A stretch of DNA of 64,000 bases, taken from NCBI RefSeq assembly GCF_000019185.1, contig NC_010334.1:1736001-1800000 (forward strand), in the 5' to 3' direction. Below the pieces are notes generated by a model. That model saw only the letters and a program-made list of their open reading frames with translations, was not told the origin of the DNA and searched no databases. Position 1 is the first letter of the stretch. Each line of letters starts with the position of its first letter. Source of the DNA: Shewanella halifaxensis HAW-EB4. GTDB lineage: Bacteria; Pseudomonadota; Gammaproteobacteria; Enterobacterales; Shewanellaceae. Of this stretch, positions 7,592 through 15,673 are shown in pieces. The translations under genes and the position numbers were made by a program.

Positions 7592-8936
7592 AGGTAAGTT
7601 ATTGCTTGTAGAAGATGACGCCTCACTGCGCGAGGCGCTGCTCGATACCTTGATGCTAGCGCATTATGATTGCGTCGATGTAGGCTCTGCTGAAGAGGCC
7701 ATTTTAGCGTTAAAAGCAGATCGCTTCGACTTGGTCATTAGTGACGTGCAGATGGAGGGCATTGGCGGTATTGGTTTACTCAATTACTTGCAGCAACATC
7801 AGCCTAAGCTCCCTGTTTTATTGATGACGGCCTATGCCACTATCGACAATGCGGTCAATGCAATGAAACTCGGCGCAGTCGATTATTTGGCTAAGCCTTT
7901 CTCTCCAGAAGTGTTATTAAACCAAGTTTCTCGTTATTTGCCGGCAAAAGCGGCAGAAGGAACCCCCATCGTTGCTGATGAAAAGAGCTTGGCTCTATTG
8001 GCACTCGCACAGCGCGTTGCCGCCTCTGATGCATCAGTAATGATTATGGGCCCAAGTGGCAGTGGTAAAGAGGTATTAGCGCGTTTTATTCATCAGAATA
8101 GCCAGCGAGCAGAGCAACCCTTTATCGCCATTAACTGCGCTGCTATTCCTGAAAATATGCTTGAAGCCACCCTATTTGGCTATGAAAAGGGGGCATTTAC
8201 CGGGGCCTATCAAGCGTGCCCAGGTAAGTTTGAACAAGCACAAGGTGGGACTTTGTTGCTCGATGAGATTTCTGAGATGGAAGTCGGGCTACAGGCAAAA
8301 CTACTACGTGTACTTCAAGAGCGTGAAGTCGAGCGTCTAGGTGGTCGTAAAACCATTAAGCTCGATGTGCGAGTGCTAGCGACGTCTAACCGCGACTTAA
8401 AGGCGATGGCAGCATCGGGTGAGTTTAGAGAAGATCTTTATTACCGTATTAACGTATTCCCACTGACTTGGCCTTCATTGAATCAGCGCCCAGCAGATAT
8501 CTTGCCCTTGGCAAGGCATCTGCTGCAGCGGCATGCATTGATTGCTAATCGCAGTGAGTTGCCACTATTGAGCGAATGCGCATCACGTCGGCTATTGACT
8601 CATCGTTGGCCTGGTAATGTACGAGAGCTCGATAATGTGGTTCAAAGAGCGTTGATCATGTGCGGATCACATGAGATCACAGCAGCAGACATTATTATCG
8701 ATTCACTTGAGCTCGATTTTAATCTCGAGAGCACACCATTAGCCGACAATAAGCCGACAGAGCTTGATGGTTTAGGTGACGAGCTTAAAGCGCAAGAGCA
8801 TGTGATTATTTTAGAAACCTTAACTCAATGTAACGGTAGTCGAAAACTCGTTGCTGAGAAGCTAGGAATTAGTGCCAGAACCCTGCGTTATAAGATGGCC
8901 AAAATGCGTGATTCAGGCATTCAAATTCCGGCGTAA
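7584..8936 (+). CDS. flrC: Flagellar sigma-54 response regulator FlrC
   Basis: 450 residues: a receiver domain (1-120) with acceptor aspartate near 54 (LVISDVQM), an AAA+ sigma-54 interaction domain with Walker A GPSGSGKE and the GAFTGA loop, and a Fis-type helix-turn-helix (SRKLVAEKLGISARTLRYK). Phosphorylated FlrC activates class III basal body and motor genes with RpoN; the sigma-54 sites at fliE, fliK and flhA are the likely targets here. ATG 7584 follows GGAGAT at 7571-7576. A TTG at 7569 is in frame but overlaps that ribosome site. The start overlaps the flrB stop (ATGTCTGA), suggesting coupled translation. Confidence 0.95.
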   Translation: MSEGKLLLVEDDASLREALLDTLMLAHYDCVDVGSAEEAILALKADRFDLVISDVQMEGIGGIGLLNYLQQHQPKLPVLLMTAYATIDNAVNAMKLGAVDYLAKPFSPEVLLNQVSRYLPAKAAEGTPIVADEKSLALLALAQRVAASDASVMIMGPSGSGKEVLARFIHQNSQRAEQPFIAINCAAIPENMLEATLFGYEKGAFTGAYQACPGKFEQAQGGTLLLDEISEMEVGLQAKLLRVLQEREVERLGGRKTIKLDVRVLATSNRDLKAMAASGEFREDLYYRINVFPLTWPSLNQRPADILPLARHLLQRHALIANRSELPLLSECASRRLLTHRWPGNVRELDNVVQRALIMCGSHEITAADIIIDSLELDFNLESTPLADNKPTELDGLGDELKAQEHVIILETLTQCNGSRKLVAEKLGISARTLRYKMAKMRDSGIQIPA

Positions 8937-9095
8937 TGCAAAGAAGGGCGCTTCGTTTCTAGATCCTAGGACGGACTGCGTCCTTCTATACAATCAAAGA
9001 CTAAGACGAACGCTTTTCTCACGGAAGACGGAACGTTCGCAGGCTCACTCACAGAACGCTGCGCTGACGGTTAAAGCTGAGATGATAAAAGCTGG
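8937..9095. repeat. Left-type palindromic repeat module (copy 2)
   Basis: Starts directly after the flrC stop with AAGAAGGGCGCTTCGTTTCT, then AGGACGGACTGCGTCCTTCT, AAGACGAACGC, ACGTTCGCAGGCTCACTC and AACGCTGCGCTGACGGTT. Nearly the same series of words in the same order is at 36707-36815, after the DUF2802 gene. It trails into degenerate 15-bp units (AAAGCTGAGATGATAAAAGC). Confidence 0.8.
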
Positions 9096-9133
9096 GACTG
9101 TGAACCAAGATGAGAGCACAAAAATAATTTTTT

Positions 9134-9201
9134 GTAGGTTGGGCTTCAGCCCATCAATCAGGGAGCAAACACAAGGTTTGTCGGGATAAATCCCGACCTA
9201 C
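9134..9201. repeat. 68-bp palindromic element with GTAGGT ends (REP/MITE-like)
   Basis: The element begins GTAGGTTGGGCTTCAGCCC and ends GGGATAAATCCCGACCTAC, so the two ends are imperfect inverted repeats of 19 bases. Each end is itself a small hairpin (GGGCTTCAGCCC; GTCGGGATAAATCCCGAC). The words GTAGGTTGGGCTTCAGCCC are typical of REP-like sequences in gammaproteobacteria. There is no coding content. Confidence 0.75.
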
Positions 9202-9221
9202 GTTAAAAAGGGGCTAGGAAG

Positions 9222-9247
9222 AGACGGTACAAGCTAAGATGGTACAA
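9222..9247. repeat. Short copy of the 15-bp tandem repeat
   Basis: Just under two units (GACGGTACAAGCTAA, then GATGGTACAAG) of the same 15-mer that is expanded at 41491-42650. They are followed by TTTTCCGG and an inverted remnant CGTCTCGGCTCTAAATCG. The large arrays have the same order of parts. Confidence 0.75.
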
Positions 9248-9298
9248 GATTTTCCGGTTTTTTCGTCTCGGCTCTAAATCGTTTATGCTTTAATCCGT

Positions 9299-9398
9299 TT
9301 TACCGTAAGCGTAGCGTTCTGTAGTGACGAAGTCACGTTCCCTAGGCCGCAGGCCGTTCGTCTTTGTTTGTTCGTCTTAGCTCTTCCCCCTTCTTTTA
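9299..9398. repeat. Right-type palindromic repeat module (copy 2)
   Basis: TTTTACCGTAAGCGTAGCG, GTGACGAAGTCACGTTCC, TAGGCCGCAGGCCGTTCGTC and GTTCGTCTTAGCTCTTCC, in the same order as at 6248-6334. It ends about 8 bases before the fliE sigma-54 promoter. Confidence 0.8.
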
Positions 9399-9405
9399 TC
9401 AAAAC

Positions 9406-9421
9406 TGGCAAGCTATTTGCT
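9406..9421 (+). promoter_or_regulatory. Sigma-54 promoter of the fliE operon
   Basis: TGGCAAGCTATTTGCT has GG and GC at correct -24/-12 spacing. The transcript start would be near 9432, about 40 bases before the fliE ATG. Confidence 0.9.
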
Positions 9422-9472
9422 TTATCTAGCTATATCAACATTTTCGTCAAGAAAACGACATCGGAGCTAAGT

Positions 9473-9805
9473 ATGCAAATTGGTGCAAATTCATTACTGC
9501 AAGAGATGCAGTCACTTAATGGTCAAATTGGTACTTCTAGCATTCAAACCGGAATTGCTCGCCAAGTACAGAATACTTCGGGTAGTGATTTTGGTCAGCT
9601 GTTGTCGCAAGCTGTTGGAAATGTAAGCGAACTTCAATCAAATGCTTCTAATCTAGCCACTCGACTCGATATGGGAGATACCACAGTCACATTATCTGAT
9701 ACCGTGATCGCCAGAGAAAAATCCAGCGTTGCTTTTGAAGCAACCGTGCAAGTGCGCAATAAGCTTGTTGAAGCTTATAAAGAAATTATGAGTATGCCTG
9801 TTTAG
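9473..9805 (+). CDS. fliE: Flagellar hook-basal body protein FliE
   Basis: 110 residues from ATG 9473, the usual FliE size. FliE joins the MS ring to the proximal rod and is an early export substrate. The conserved C-terminal part contains LDMGDTTVTLSDTVIAREKSSVAFEATVQVRNKLVEAYKEIM, read in two adjoining stretches near residues 65-107. The frame runs open upstream to 9368, but ATG 9473 follows CGGAGCTAAGT and is downstream of the predicted sigma-54 start. It is the first gene of the fliEFGHIJ operon. Confidence 0.95.
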   Translation: MQIGANSLLQEMQSLNGQIGTSSIQTGIARQVQNTSGSDFGQLLSQAVGNVSELQSNASNLATRLDMGDTTVTLSDTVIAREKSSVAFEATVQVRNKLVEAYKEIMSMPV

Positions 9806-9835
9806 GCCGTTATTACGTAGAAACAGGGTGCAATA

Positions 9836-11548
9836 GTGAGTACAGAAATGGTCGTAGGTACAGGTTCTGGTTTAGCAACCAACCCGCAAACATCAGGTGT
9901 TCAAGAAGAACATAAGCCTGGCTTAATGGGATCGTTAGGCGGCGTAGATATGTTACGCCAAGTGACGATGATTTTGGCGCTTGCTATCTGTCTAGCCTTA
10001 GCTGTTTTTGTGATGATCTGGGCGCAAGAGCCTGAATATCGTCCGCTAGGGCAGATGAGCACCGCAGAGATGGTGCAGGTATTGGATGTACTAGACAACA
10101 ATCAAGTTAAGTATGAGATCCAGGGTGATGTGGTCAAGGTCCCTGAAGATAAGTTTCAAGATGTGAGAATGTTATTAAGCCGCGAAGGGCTCGATAATAC
10201 CGATGCAAACAATGACTTTCTAAATAAAGACAGTGGCTTTGGCGTGAGCCAGCGCATGGAGCAAGCGCGTCTAAAGCATAGCCAAGAGCAAAACCTTGCC
10301 CGCATTATTGAAGAACTAAAAAGTGTCACTCGAGCTAAAGTGATTTTAGCCCTACCCAAAGAGAACGTCTTTGCCCGCAACCGCTCTAAGCCAAGTGCGA
10401 CCGTGGTTGTGAGCACTCGACGCAGTGGTCTAAGTCAAGAAGAAGTTGACTCGATAGTCGATATCGTTGCCTCTGCTGTGCATAACCTTGAGCCGAATAA
10501 AGTCACGGTAACCGATGCCAATGGCCGCCTGCTTAACTCAGGTACTCAAGATGGCAGCTCCGCTATCGCGCGCCGCGAGCTTGAAATCGTTCAACAAAAA
10601 GAGTCTGAGTATCGTAATAAGGTTGAGTCGATTTTAATGCCAATCTTAGGCCCAGAGAATTTCACCTCTCAGGTCGATGTCAGCATGGATTTCACCGCGG
10701 TTGAGCAAACGGCTAAGCGCTATAATCCAGATTTACCGTCGTTAAGAAGCGAGATGGTCGTTGAAAATAACTCTAATGGTGGCACCTCTGGCGGTATACC
10801 TGGCGCGCTATCGAATCAGCCTCCTATGGCTTCAGATATCCCACAAGAGGTCAATGCTGAAGAAACGGTAACGCGGAACTCTGGTAGTACCCATAAAGAA
10901 GCGACACGTAATTTCGAACTCGATACCACGATTAGTCATACTCGTCAGCAAATTGGCACGTTACGCCGTGTGAGTGTTTCTGTGGCAGTTGATTTTAAAA
11001 ACGCGCCAATGGCAGAAGATGGCAGTGTTAACCGGGTACCTCGCACTGAGCAAGAGCTTGCAAATATTCGCCGTTTATTGGAAGGGGCCGTAGGCTTTAA
11101 TACTCAACGCGGCGATGTTATCGAAGTGGTTACCGTGCCGTTTATGGATCAGCTGATAGAAGCCGCGCCAGCACCAGAGCTGTGGGAGCAGCCATGGTTT
11201 TGGCGTGTACTTAGGTTAGTGCTTGGAGCATTAGTGATTTTGGTCTTGATCCTTGCCGTTGTGCGTCCAATGCTGAAGAAGTTGGTATATCCCGATAGCG
11301 TCAATATGCCGGATGAGCCACAGCGGGGCGGCGAACTGGCTGAAATTGAAGATCAATATGCCGCAGATACCTTGGGTATGCTACAGCGCCCAGAAGCAGA
11401 ATATAGTTATGCAGATGACGGCTCTATCTTGATCCCGAACCTGCATAAAGATGATGATATGATCAAAGCGATCCGCGCACTGGTGGCTAATGAGCCTGAA
11501 CTATCGACGCAAGTTGTGAAAAACTGGTTACTTGAAGATGACAAATGA
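9836..11548 (+). CDS. fliF: Flagellar MS-ring protein FliF
   Basis: 570 residues, normal for FliF. It forms the MS ring in the inner membrane. The two expected membrane spans are visible: about 40-63 (VTMILALAICLALAVFVMIW) and about 453-476 (LRLVLGALVILVLILAVVRP). YscJ/FliF ring-building motifs lie between them. The cytoplasmic C-terminal tail (IRALVANEPELSTQVVKNWL) is the FliG-binding end. The start is GTG 9836 with ACAGGG upstream; an ATG four codons later (9848) is possible. The C-terminus overlaps fliG by 11 bases. Confidence 0.96.
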   Translation: MSTEMVVGTGSGLATNPQTSGVQEEHKPGLMGSLGGVDMLRQVTMILALAICLALAVFVMIWAQEPEYRPLGQMSTAEMVQVLDVLDNNQVKYEIQGDVVKVPEDKFQDVRMLLSREGLDNTDANNDFLNKDSGFGVSQRMEQARLKHSQEQNLARIIEELKSVTRAKVILALPKENVFARNRSKPSATVVVSTRRSGLSQEEVDSIVDIVASAVHNLEPNKVTVTDANGRLLNSGTQDGSSAIARRELEIVQQKESEYRNKVESILMPILGPENFTSQVDVSMDFTAVEQTAKRYNPDLPSLRSEMVVENNSNGGTSGGIPGALSNQPPMASDIPQEVNAEETVTRNSGSTHKEATRNFELDTTISHTRQQIGTLRRVSVSVAVDFKNAPMAEDGSVNRVPRTEQELANIRRLLEGAVGFNTQRGDVIEVVTVPFMDQLIEAAPAPELWEQPWFWRVLRLVLGALVILVLILAVVRPMLKKLVYPDSVNMPDEPQRGGELAEIEDQYAADTLGMLQRPEAEYSYADDGSILIPNLHKDDDMIKAIRALVANEPELSTQVVKNWLLEDDK

Positions 11549-12584
11549 TATTAGTGTAGAAGCGAAAACGGCGCCTGGATTTAAGCCCAGTGAATTAAAT
11601 GGCATCGAGAAAACGGCCATTTTACTGTTAAGCTTGAGTGAAAGTGATGCGGCATCCATTTTAAAGTATCTAGAGCCAAAGCAAGTCCAAAAAGTGGGTA
11701 TGGCCATGGCAGCGATGAGAGACTTTGGCCAAGAAAAGGTCATTGGCGTTCATAAGCTGTTTTTAGATGATATCCAAAAGTATTCATCGATCGGTTTTAA
11801 TAGCGAAGAGTTTGTTCGTAAGGCGCTAACAGCCGCACTCGGTGAAGACAAAGCGGGCAACCTAATCGAACAGATTATTATGGGAAGCGGCGCGAAAGGT
11901 CTCGATTCACTCAAGTGGATGGATGCACGTCAAGTCGCAACCATCATCCAAAATGAACATCCACAAATTCAAACAATTGTATTATCTTATCTAGAGCCCG
12001 ACCAAGCGGCAGAAATTTTTGCTCAATTCCCAGAAAATACACGTTTAGATCTGATGATGCGTATCGCTAACCTTGAAGAAGTTCAGCCAGCCGCTTTGCA
12101 AGAGCTTAACGACATCATGGAGAAACAGTTCGCCGGTCAAGGCGGCGCGCAGGCAGCCAAGATGGGTGGTTTGAAAGCGGCTGCCAATATCATGAACTAC
12201 CTCGATACTGGAGTCGAGAGCCACTTAATGGAGACGATGCGTGAATCTGACGAAGAGATGGCGCAACAGATCCAAGACTTGATGTTCGTATTTGAAAACC
12301 TAAGTGATGTCGATGATATGGGTATTCAGGTCTTGCTGCGAGAAGTACAGCAGGATGTGTTAATGAAGGCACTTAAGGGTGCCGATGAGCAGCTCAAAGA
12401 GAAGCTTCTTGGTAACATGTCTAAGCGCGCAGCAGAGCTACTTCGAGATGATTTAGAAGCCATGGGACCCATCAGAATTAGTGAAGTTGAAGTTGCTCAG
12501 AAAGAGATCTTATCGATTGCTCGTCGCTTGAGCGACAGCGGAGAGATCATGCTGGGCGGCGGAGGCGGTGAAGAGTTCCTATAA
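11538..12584 (+). CDS. fliG: Flagellar motor switch protein FliG
   Basis: 348 residues from ATG 11538. FliG is the rotor protein that contacts the stator. All three domains are recognisable: FliG_N (KTAILLLSLSESDAASILK), FliG_M with the EHPQ motif (NEHPQIQTIVLSYL) and FliG_C with the charged torque helix (LLREVQQDVLMKALKGADEQLKEK, residues about 278-301). A TTG two codons upstream (11532) is in frame but less likely. It overlaps fliF and shares one base with fliH, indicating tight coupling. Confidence 0.96.
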   Translation: MTNDISVEAKTAPGFKPSELNGIEKTAILLLSLSESDAASILKYLEPKQVQKVGMAMAAMRDFGQEKVIGVHKLFLDDIQKYSSIGFNSEEFVRKALTAALGEDKAGNLIEQIIMGSGAKGLDSLKWMDARQVATIIQNEHPQIQTIVLSYLEPDQAAEIFAQFPENTRLDLMMRIANLEEVQPAALQELNDIMEKQFAGQGGAQAAKMGGLKAAANIMNYLDTGVESHLMETMRESDEEMAQQIQDLMFVFENLSDVDDMGIQVLLREVQQDVLMKALKGADEQLKEKLLGNMSKRAAELLRDDLEAMGPIRISEVEVAQKEILSIARRLSDSGEIMLGGGGGEEFL

Positions 12585-13567
12585 TGACTGAACCTAAAGA
12601 GCCAAAAGGCGCCAGCGTGAATACCCATGATGAGTTTTCCCATTGGGATTTGCCTGATATTAGCCAAGAGAAAAATCCATCTCTGCTAAATATGTTTGGC
12701 CGAAACAGCTTGCAAATTCAGGTTGAAGATCCCCTTGAAACGGAAACTATTCTGCCTCCCACTTTGAGTGAAATTGAAGATATTCGTGCTCACGCTGAGC
12801 AAGAAGGCTTTGCCGAGGGGCAAGAGAAAGGTTTTACTGAAGGGCTTGAGAAAGGCCGTTTAGAGGGGCTAGAGCAGGGGCATGGCGAAGGGTACTCTCA
12901 AGGCCAACAACAAGGCTATGAAGAGGGCCTTAAAACAGCGGCAGAAATGCTGCAGCGTTTTGAAAACCTGCTGGGTCAGTTCGAGGCGCCGTTAGCGCTG
13001 CTCGATACCGAAATAGAAAAAGAGCTTCTCACCACCTCGATGACGCTAGCCAAGGCGGTAATAGGCCATGAGCTTAAGACCTATCCTGAACATATTTTAT
13101 CAGCACTGCGACAAGGTGTGGATTCTTTGCCGATAAAAGAGCAAAGAGTCAATATCCGGGTCACCCCAAGTGATGAAGCCTTAATTGGCGAGCTTTACTC
13201 TCAAACCCAGTTAGAACGAAACCGCTGGCAAATAGAGGCCGATCCTAGTTTAAGCCCTGGCGACTGTATTATTGACAGTGTTCGAAGCCATATCGATATG
13301 ACGGTAGAGACCCGTATTGGACATGTTTTCTCTGAACTCGATAAGCATCAACACGATCTTTTGCAGATAAAAGAACAGCAAGAAGAAGCGCTATTGTCCA
13401 GTAGACAACTTAACGCCGAGAAAAACGCTCAGCATAAGGCAGAAGATACTGTTCAGGGGGCAGAGACATCTGTTGAGTCTAGCCTAGAGACTGTCGATTC
13501 TGTCACGGCTTCTTCTGATATAAACGAAGGTGAATATGCCGACTCGTCAACACCGACTGCGCCATAA
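12584..13567 (+). CDS. fliH: Flagellar export ATPase regulator FliH
   Basis: 327 residues. FliH dimers hold the FliI ATPase at the C-ring. The hallmark is a run of GxxxG-like repeats at about residues 67-110 (EGFAEGQEKGFTEGLEKG and continuing), followed by a conserved C-terminal FliH/YscL domain (about 125-260). A hydrophilic acidic tail of about 60 residues extends past the domain, longer than the enteric protein (235 residues). The ATG overlaps the fliG stop (TAATG). The 3' end overlaps fliI by 32 bases. Confidence 0.94.
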   Translation: MTEPKEPKGASVNTHDEFSHWDLPDISQEKNPSLLNMFGRNSLQIQVEDPLETETILPPTLSEIEDIRAHAEQEGFAEGQEKGFTEGLEKGRLEGLEQGHGEGYSQGQQQGYEEGLKTAAEMLQRFENLLGQFEAPLALLDTEIEKELLTTSMTLAKAVIGHELKTYPEHILSALRQGVDSLPIKEQRVNIRVTPSDEALIGELYSQTQLERNRWQIEADPSLSPGDCIIDSVRSHIDMTVETRIGHVFSELDKHQHDLLQIKEQQEEALLSSRQLNAEKNAQHKAEDTVQGAETSVESSLETVDSVTASSDINEGEYADSSTPTAP

Positions 13568-14876
13568 GCTGGCTCAGTATCAGCAAAAAATCCATCCGTT
13601 TGTGGTTGAAGCTAGTGGCCAACTGGTGCGAGTGGTGGGTTTAACTTTAGAAGCAACAGGGTGCCGCGCCTCTGTTGGCAGCCTTTGCGCTATCGAAACC
13701 ATGGCGGGTAGCCTTATTGCCGAGGTCATCGGCTTCGATGACCAATTACTGTATCTCATGCCCATCGAAGAGTTGCGTGGTGTTCTTCCCGGCGCCAAGG
13801 TTACCCCACTTGGTGAGCAATCGGGTTTAAACGTTGGCCTATCACTTCTTGGTCGTGTACTCGACGGTAGTGGTCAGCCGATTGATGGTTTGGGTAATCT
13901 CAGAACCGATCAAAAAGCCTCCCGTCATGTTGCAGCCATTAACCCTTTAGCAAGGCGCGCCATTAGTGAGCCACTCGATGTTGGCGTAAGAGCGATTAAC
14001 GCGATGTTGACCGTGGGTAAAGGCCAGCGTATGGGCCTGTTTGCGGGCTCAGGTGTCGGTAAGAGTGTGCTCCTTGGGATGATGACCCGTGGCACCACAG
14101 CCGATATTATCGTGGTGGGCTTAGTGGGTGAGCGTGGCCGCGAAGTGAAAGAATTTATTGAAGAGATTTTAGGCCCCGAGGGGCGTGCACGCTCTGTGGT
14201 GGTGGCAGCTCCTGCAGATACTTCGCCGCTAATGCGCCTTCGCGCCTGCGAAACCTCGACCCGCATTGCTGAGTATTTTCGAGACTTGGGCTATAACGTA
14301 CTGTTACTTATGGATAGCTTAACCCGCTATGCGCAGGCACAACGAGAGATCGCGCTGGCTGTAGGCGAGCCGCCAGCCACCAAAGGCTATCCACCATCTG
14401 TGTTTGCCAAACTGCCAAAACTGGTTGAGCGAGCCGGTAACGGCGGCGGTCAACAAGGCTCGATTACCGCGTTTTATACTGTGTTAACCGAAGGCGACGA
14501 CCTGCAAGATCCCATTGCCGATGCCTCACGAGCCATTCTCGATGGGCATATTGTGTTGTCGCGCTCGCTTGCCGACTCTGGTCACTATCCCGCTATCGAC
14601 ATCGAAGCCTCAATTAGTCGTGTCGCACCTATGGTGATAAGTCCTGAGCATTTAGAGGCGATGCGCAAAGTCAAACAGGTTTACTCTCTGTATCAGCAAA
14701 ATAAAGATTTGATCTCTATCGGCGCTTACAGTCAAGGTAGCGATCCGCGAATAGACAATGCAATTAGGTTGCAGCCAGCGATGAATGCTTTTTTAAGGCA
14801 AACCATGAAAGACTCGGTGACGTTTGATAGCAGTACCCTGATGCTGAGTCAGTTGGGGGCACAATGCCAGGCTTAA
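13536..14876 (+). CDS. fliI: Flagellum-specific ATPase FliI
   Basis: 446 residues from ATG 13536. FliI is the F1-like ATPase that feeds substrates to the export gate. The P-loop is GLFAGSGVGKSVL (about 167-179). The Walker B region is LLLMDSLTRYAQAQREIAL, and the catalytic glutamate region is VGERGREVKEF. A GTG two codons upstream (13530) is in frame, but the GAAGG ribosome site overlaps it. The gene begins inside fliH, a common arrangement. Confidence 0.97.
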   Translation: MPTRQHRLRHKLAQYQQKIHPFVVEASGQLVRVVGLTLEATGCRASVGSLCAIETMAGSLIAEVIGFDDQLLYLMPIEELRGVLPGAKVTPLGEQSGLNVGLSLLGRVLDGSGQPIDGLGNLRTDQKASRHVAAINPLARRAISEPLDVGVRAINAMLTVGKGQRMGLFAGSGVGKSVLLGMMTRGTTADIIVVGLVGERGREVKEFIEEILGPEGRARSVVVAAPADTSPLMRLRACETSTRIAEYFRDLGYNVLLLMDSLTRYAQAQREIALAVGEPPATKGYPPSVFAKLPKLVERAGNGGGQQGSITAFYTVLTEGDDLQDPIADASRAILDGHIVLSRSLADSGHYPAIDIEASISRVAPMVISPEHLEAMRKVKQVYSLYQQNKDLISIGAYSQGSDPRIDNAIRLQPAMNAFLRQTMKDSVTFDSSTLMLSQLGAQCQA

Positions 14877-14951
14877 CTTTTAAGCAGACCTTAGCCACTC
14901 AGACGTTAGCATATCAATGTGCGAGCAATAACAGTTTAGGCGCATCTTATT

Positions 14952-15398
14952 ATGGCTAAACCAGATCCACTGCACATGGTGCTAAAGTTAACGCAAGATG
15001 CCGAAGAGCAGGCTTCATTGCAGCTTCGCTCGGCGCAGCTTGAGCTGCAAAGGCGTCAAAACCAGCTTGAAGCGCTACAAAACTATCGCCTCGACTATAT
15101 GAAACAGATGGAGCAACAACAGGGACAAAGCATTAGCGCTAGCCATTATCACCAATTTCATCAATTCGTTCGCCAAGTCGATGCCGCTATCGTGCAGCAG
15201 GTCAATGCCGTAAAAGATGCCGATAATCAAAGGCAACACCGGCAAGTGTACTGGCAAGAGAAGCAACAAAAACGTAAAGCGGTGGAGCTGTTATTAGCGA
15301 ATAAAGCCGAGAAAGCAAAACTTGCTGAATTACGAGCAGAGCAAAAAATGGTGGATGAATTCGCCTCACAGCAGTTCTATCGTAAGCGGCAGCGTTAA
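14952..15398 (+). CDS. fliJ: Flagellar export chaperone FliJ
   Basis: 148 residues, almost entirely charged coiled coil (for example LQLRSAQLELQRRQNQLEAL). This is the form of FliJ, which acts as the stalk of the FliI ring and recycles export chaperones. The length equals the family norm (about 147). It lies 75 bases after fliI, at the end of the fliE-J operon. The next gene has its own sigma-54 promoter. Confidence 0.93.
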   Translation: MAKPDPLHMVLKLTQDAEEQASLQLRSAQLELQRRQNQLEALQNYRLDYMKQMEQQQGQSISASHYHQFHQFVRQVDAAIVQQVNAVKDADNQRQHRQVYWQEKQQKRKAVELLLANKAEKAKLAELRAEQKMVDEFASQQFYRKRQR

Positions 15399-15570
15399 GG
15401 TTAACTGTTAACGGGTATCAATCACCCATTTTAGCGTTGCACAGCGTTAGCTATTCAATTTCTACTAGCAGTTAACTTCCCCCCTCTTGTTGACGATATA
15501 ACTCGTTTACGACCTGTTCGGCTATCCCGCTATTTGGCATTTTAAGGCTTGCTATGCTGACATTTAGTTT

Positions 15571-15586
15571 TGGCATTATTATTGCT
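15571..15586 (+). promoter_or_regulatory. Sigma-54 promoter of the fliK operon
   Basis: TGGCATTATTATTGCT has perfect GG/GC spacing, and the start would be near 15598. The surrounding 275-base spacer (15399-15673) shows no other gene. Confidence 0.88.
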
Positions 15587-15673
15587 TTATATTGTATTCA
15601 CAGCTTAGGTTAAGCCGATATTTTGACATATTTCGTGTAGGTTGGTTTGTGAGTTAACGCTGATGGAGACGCA

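Noticed and set aside
8872..9189. 105-residue plus-strand frame after flrC
   Set aside because: It overlaps the flrC end in another frame and runs through palindromic and REP-like repeats; composition is not protein-like.
15554..15613. 19-codon hydrophobic frame before fliK
   Set aside because: It overlaps the sigma-54 promoter at 15571-15586 and would start upstream of the transcript.
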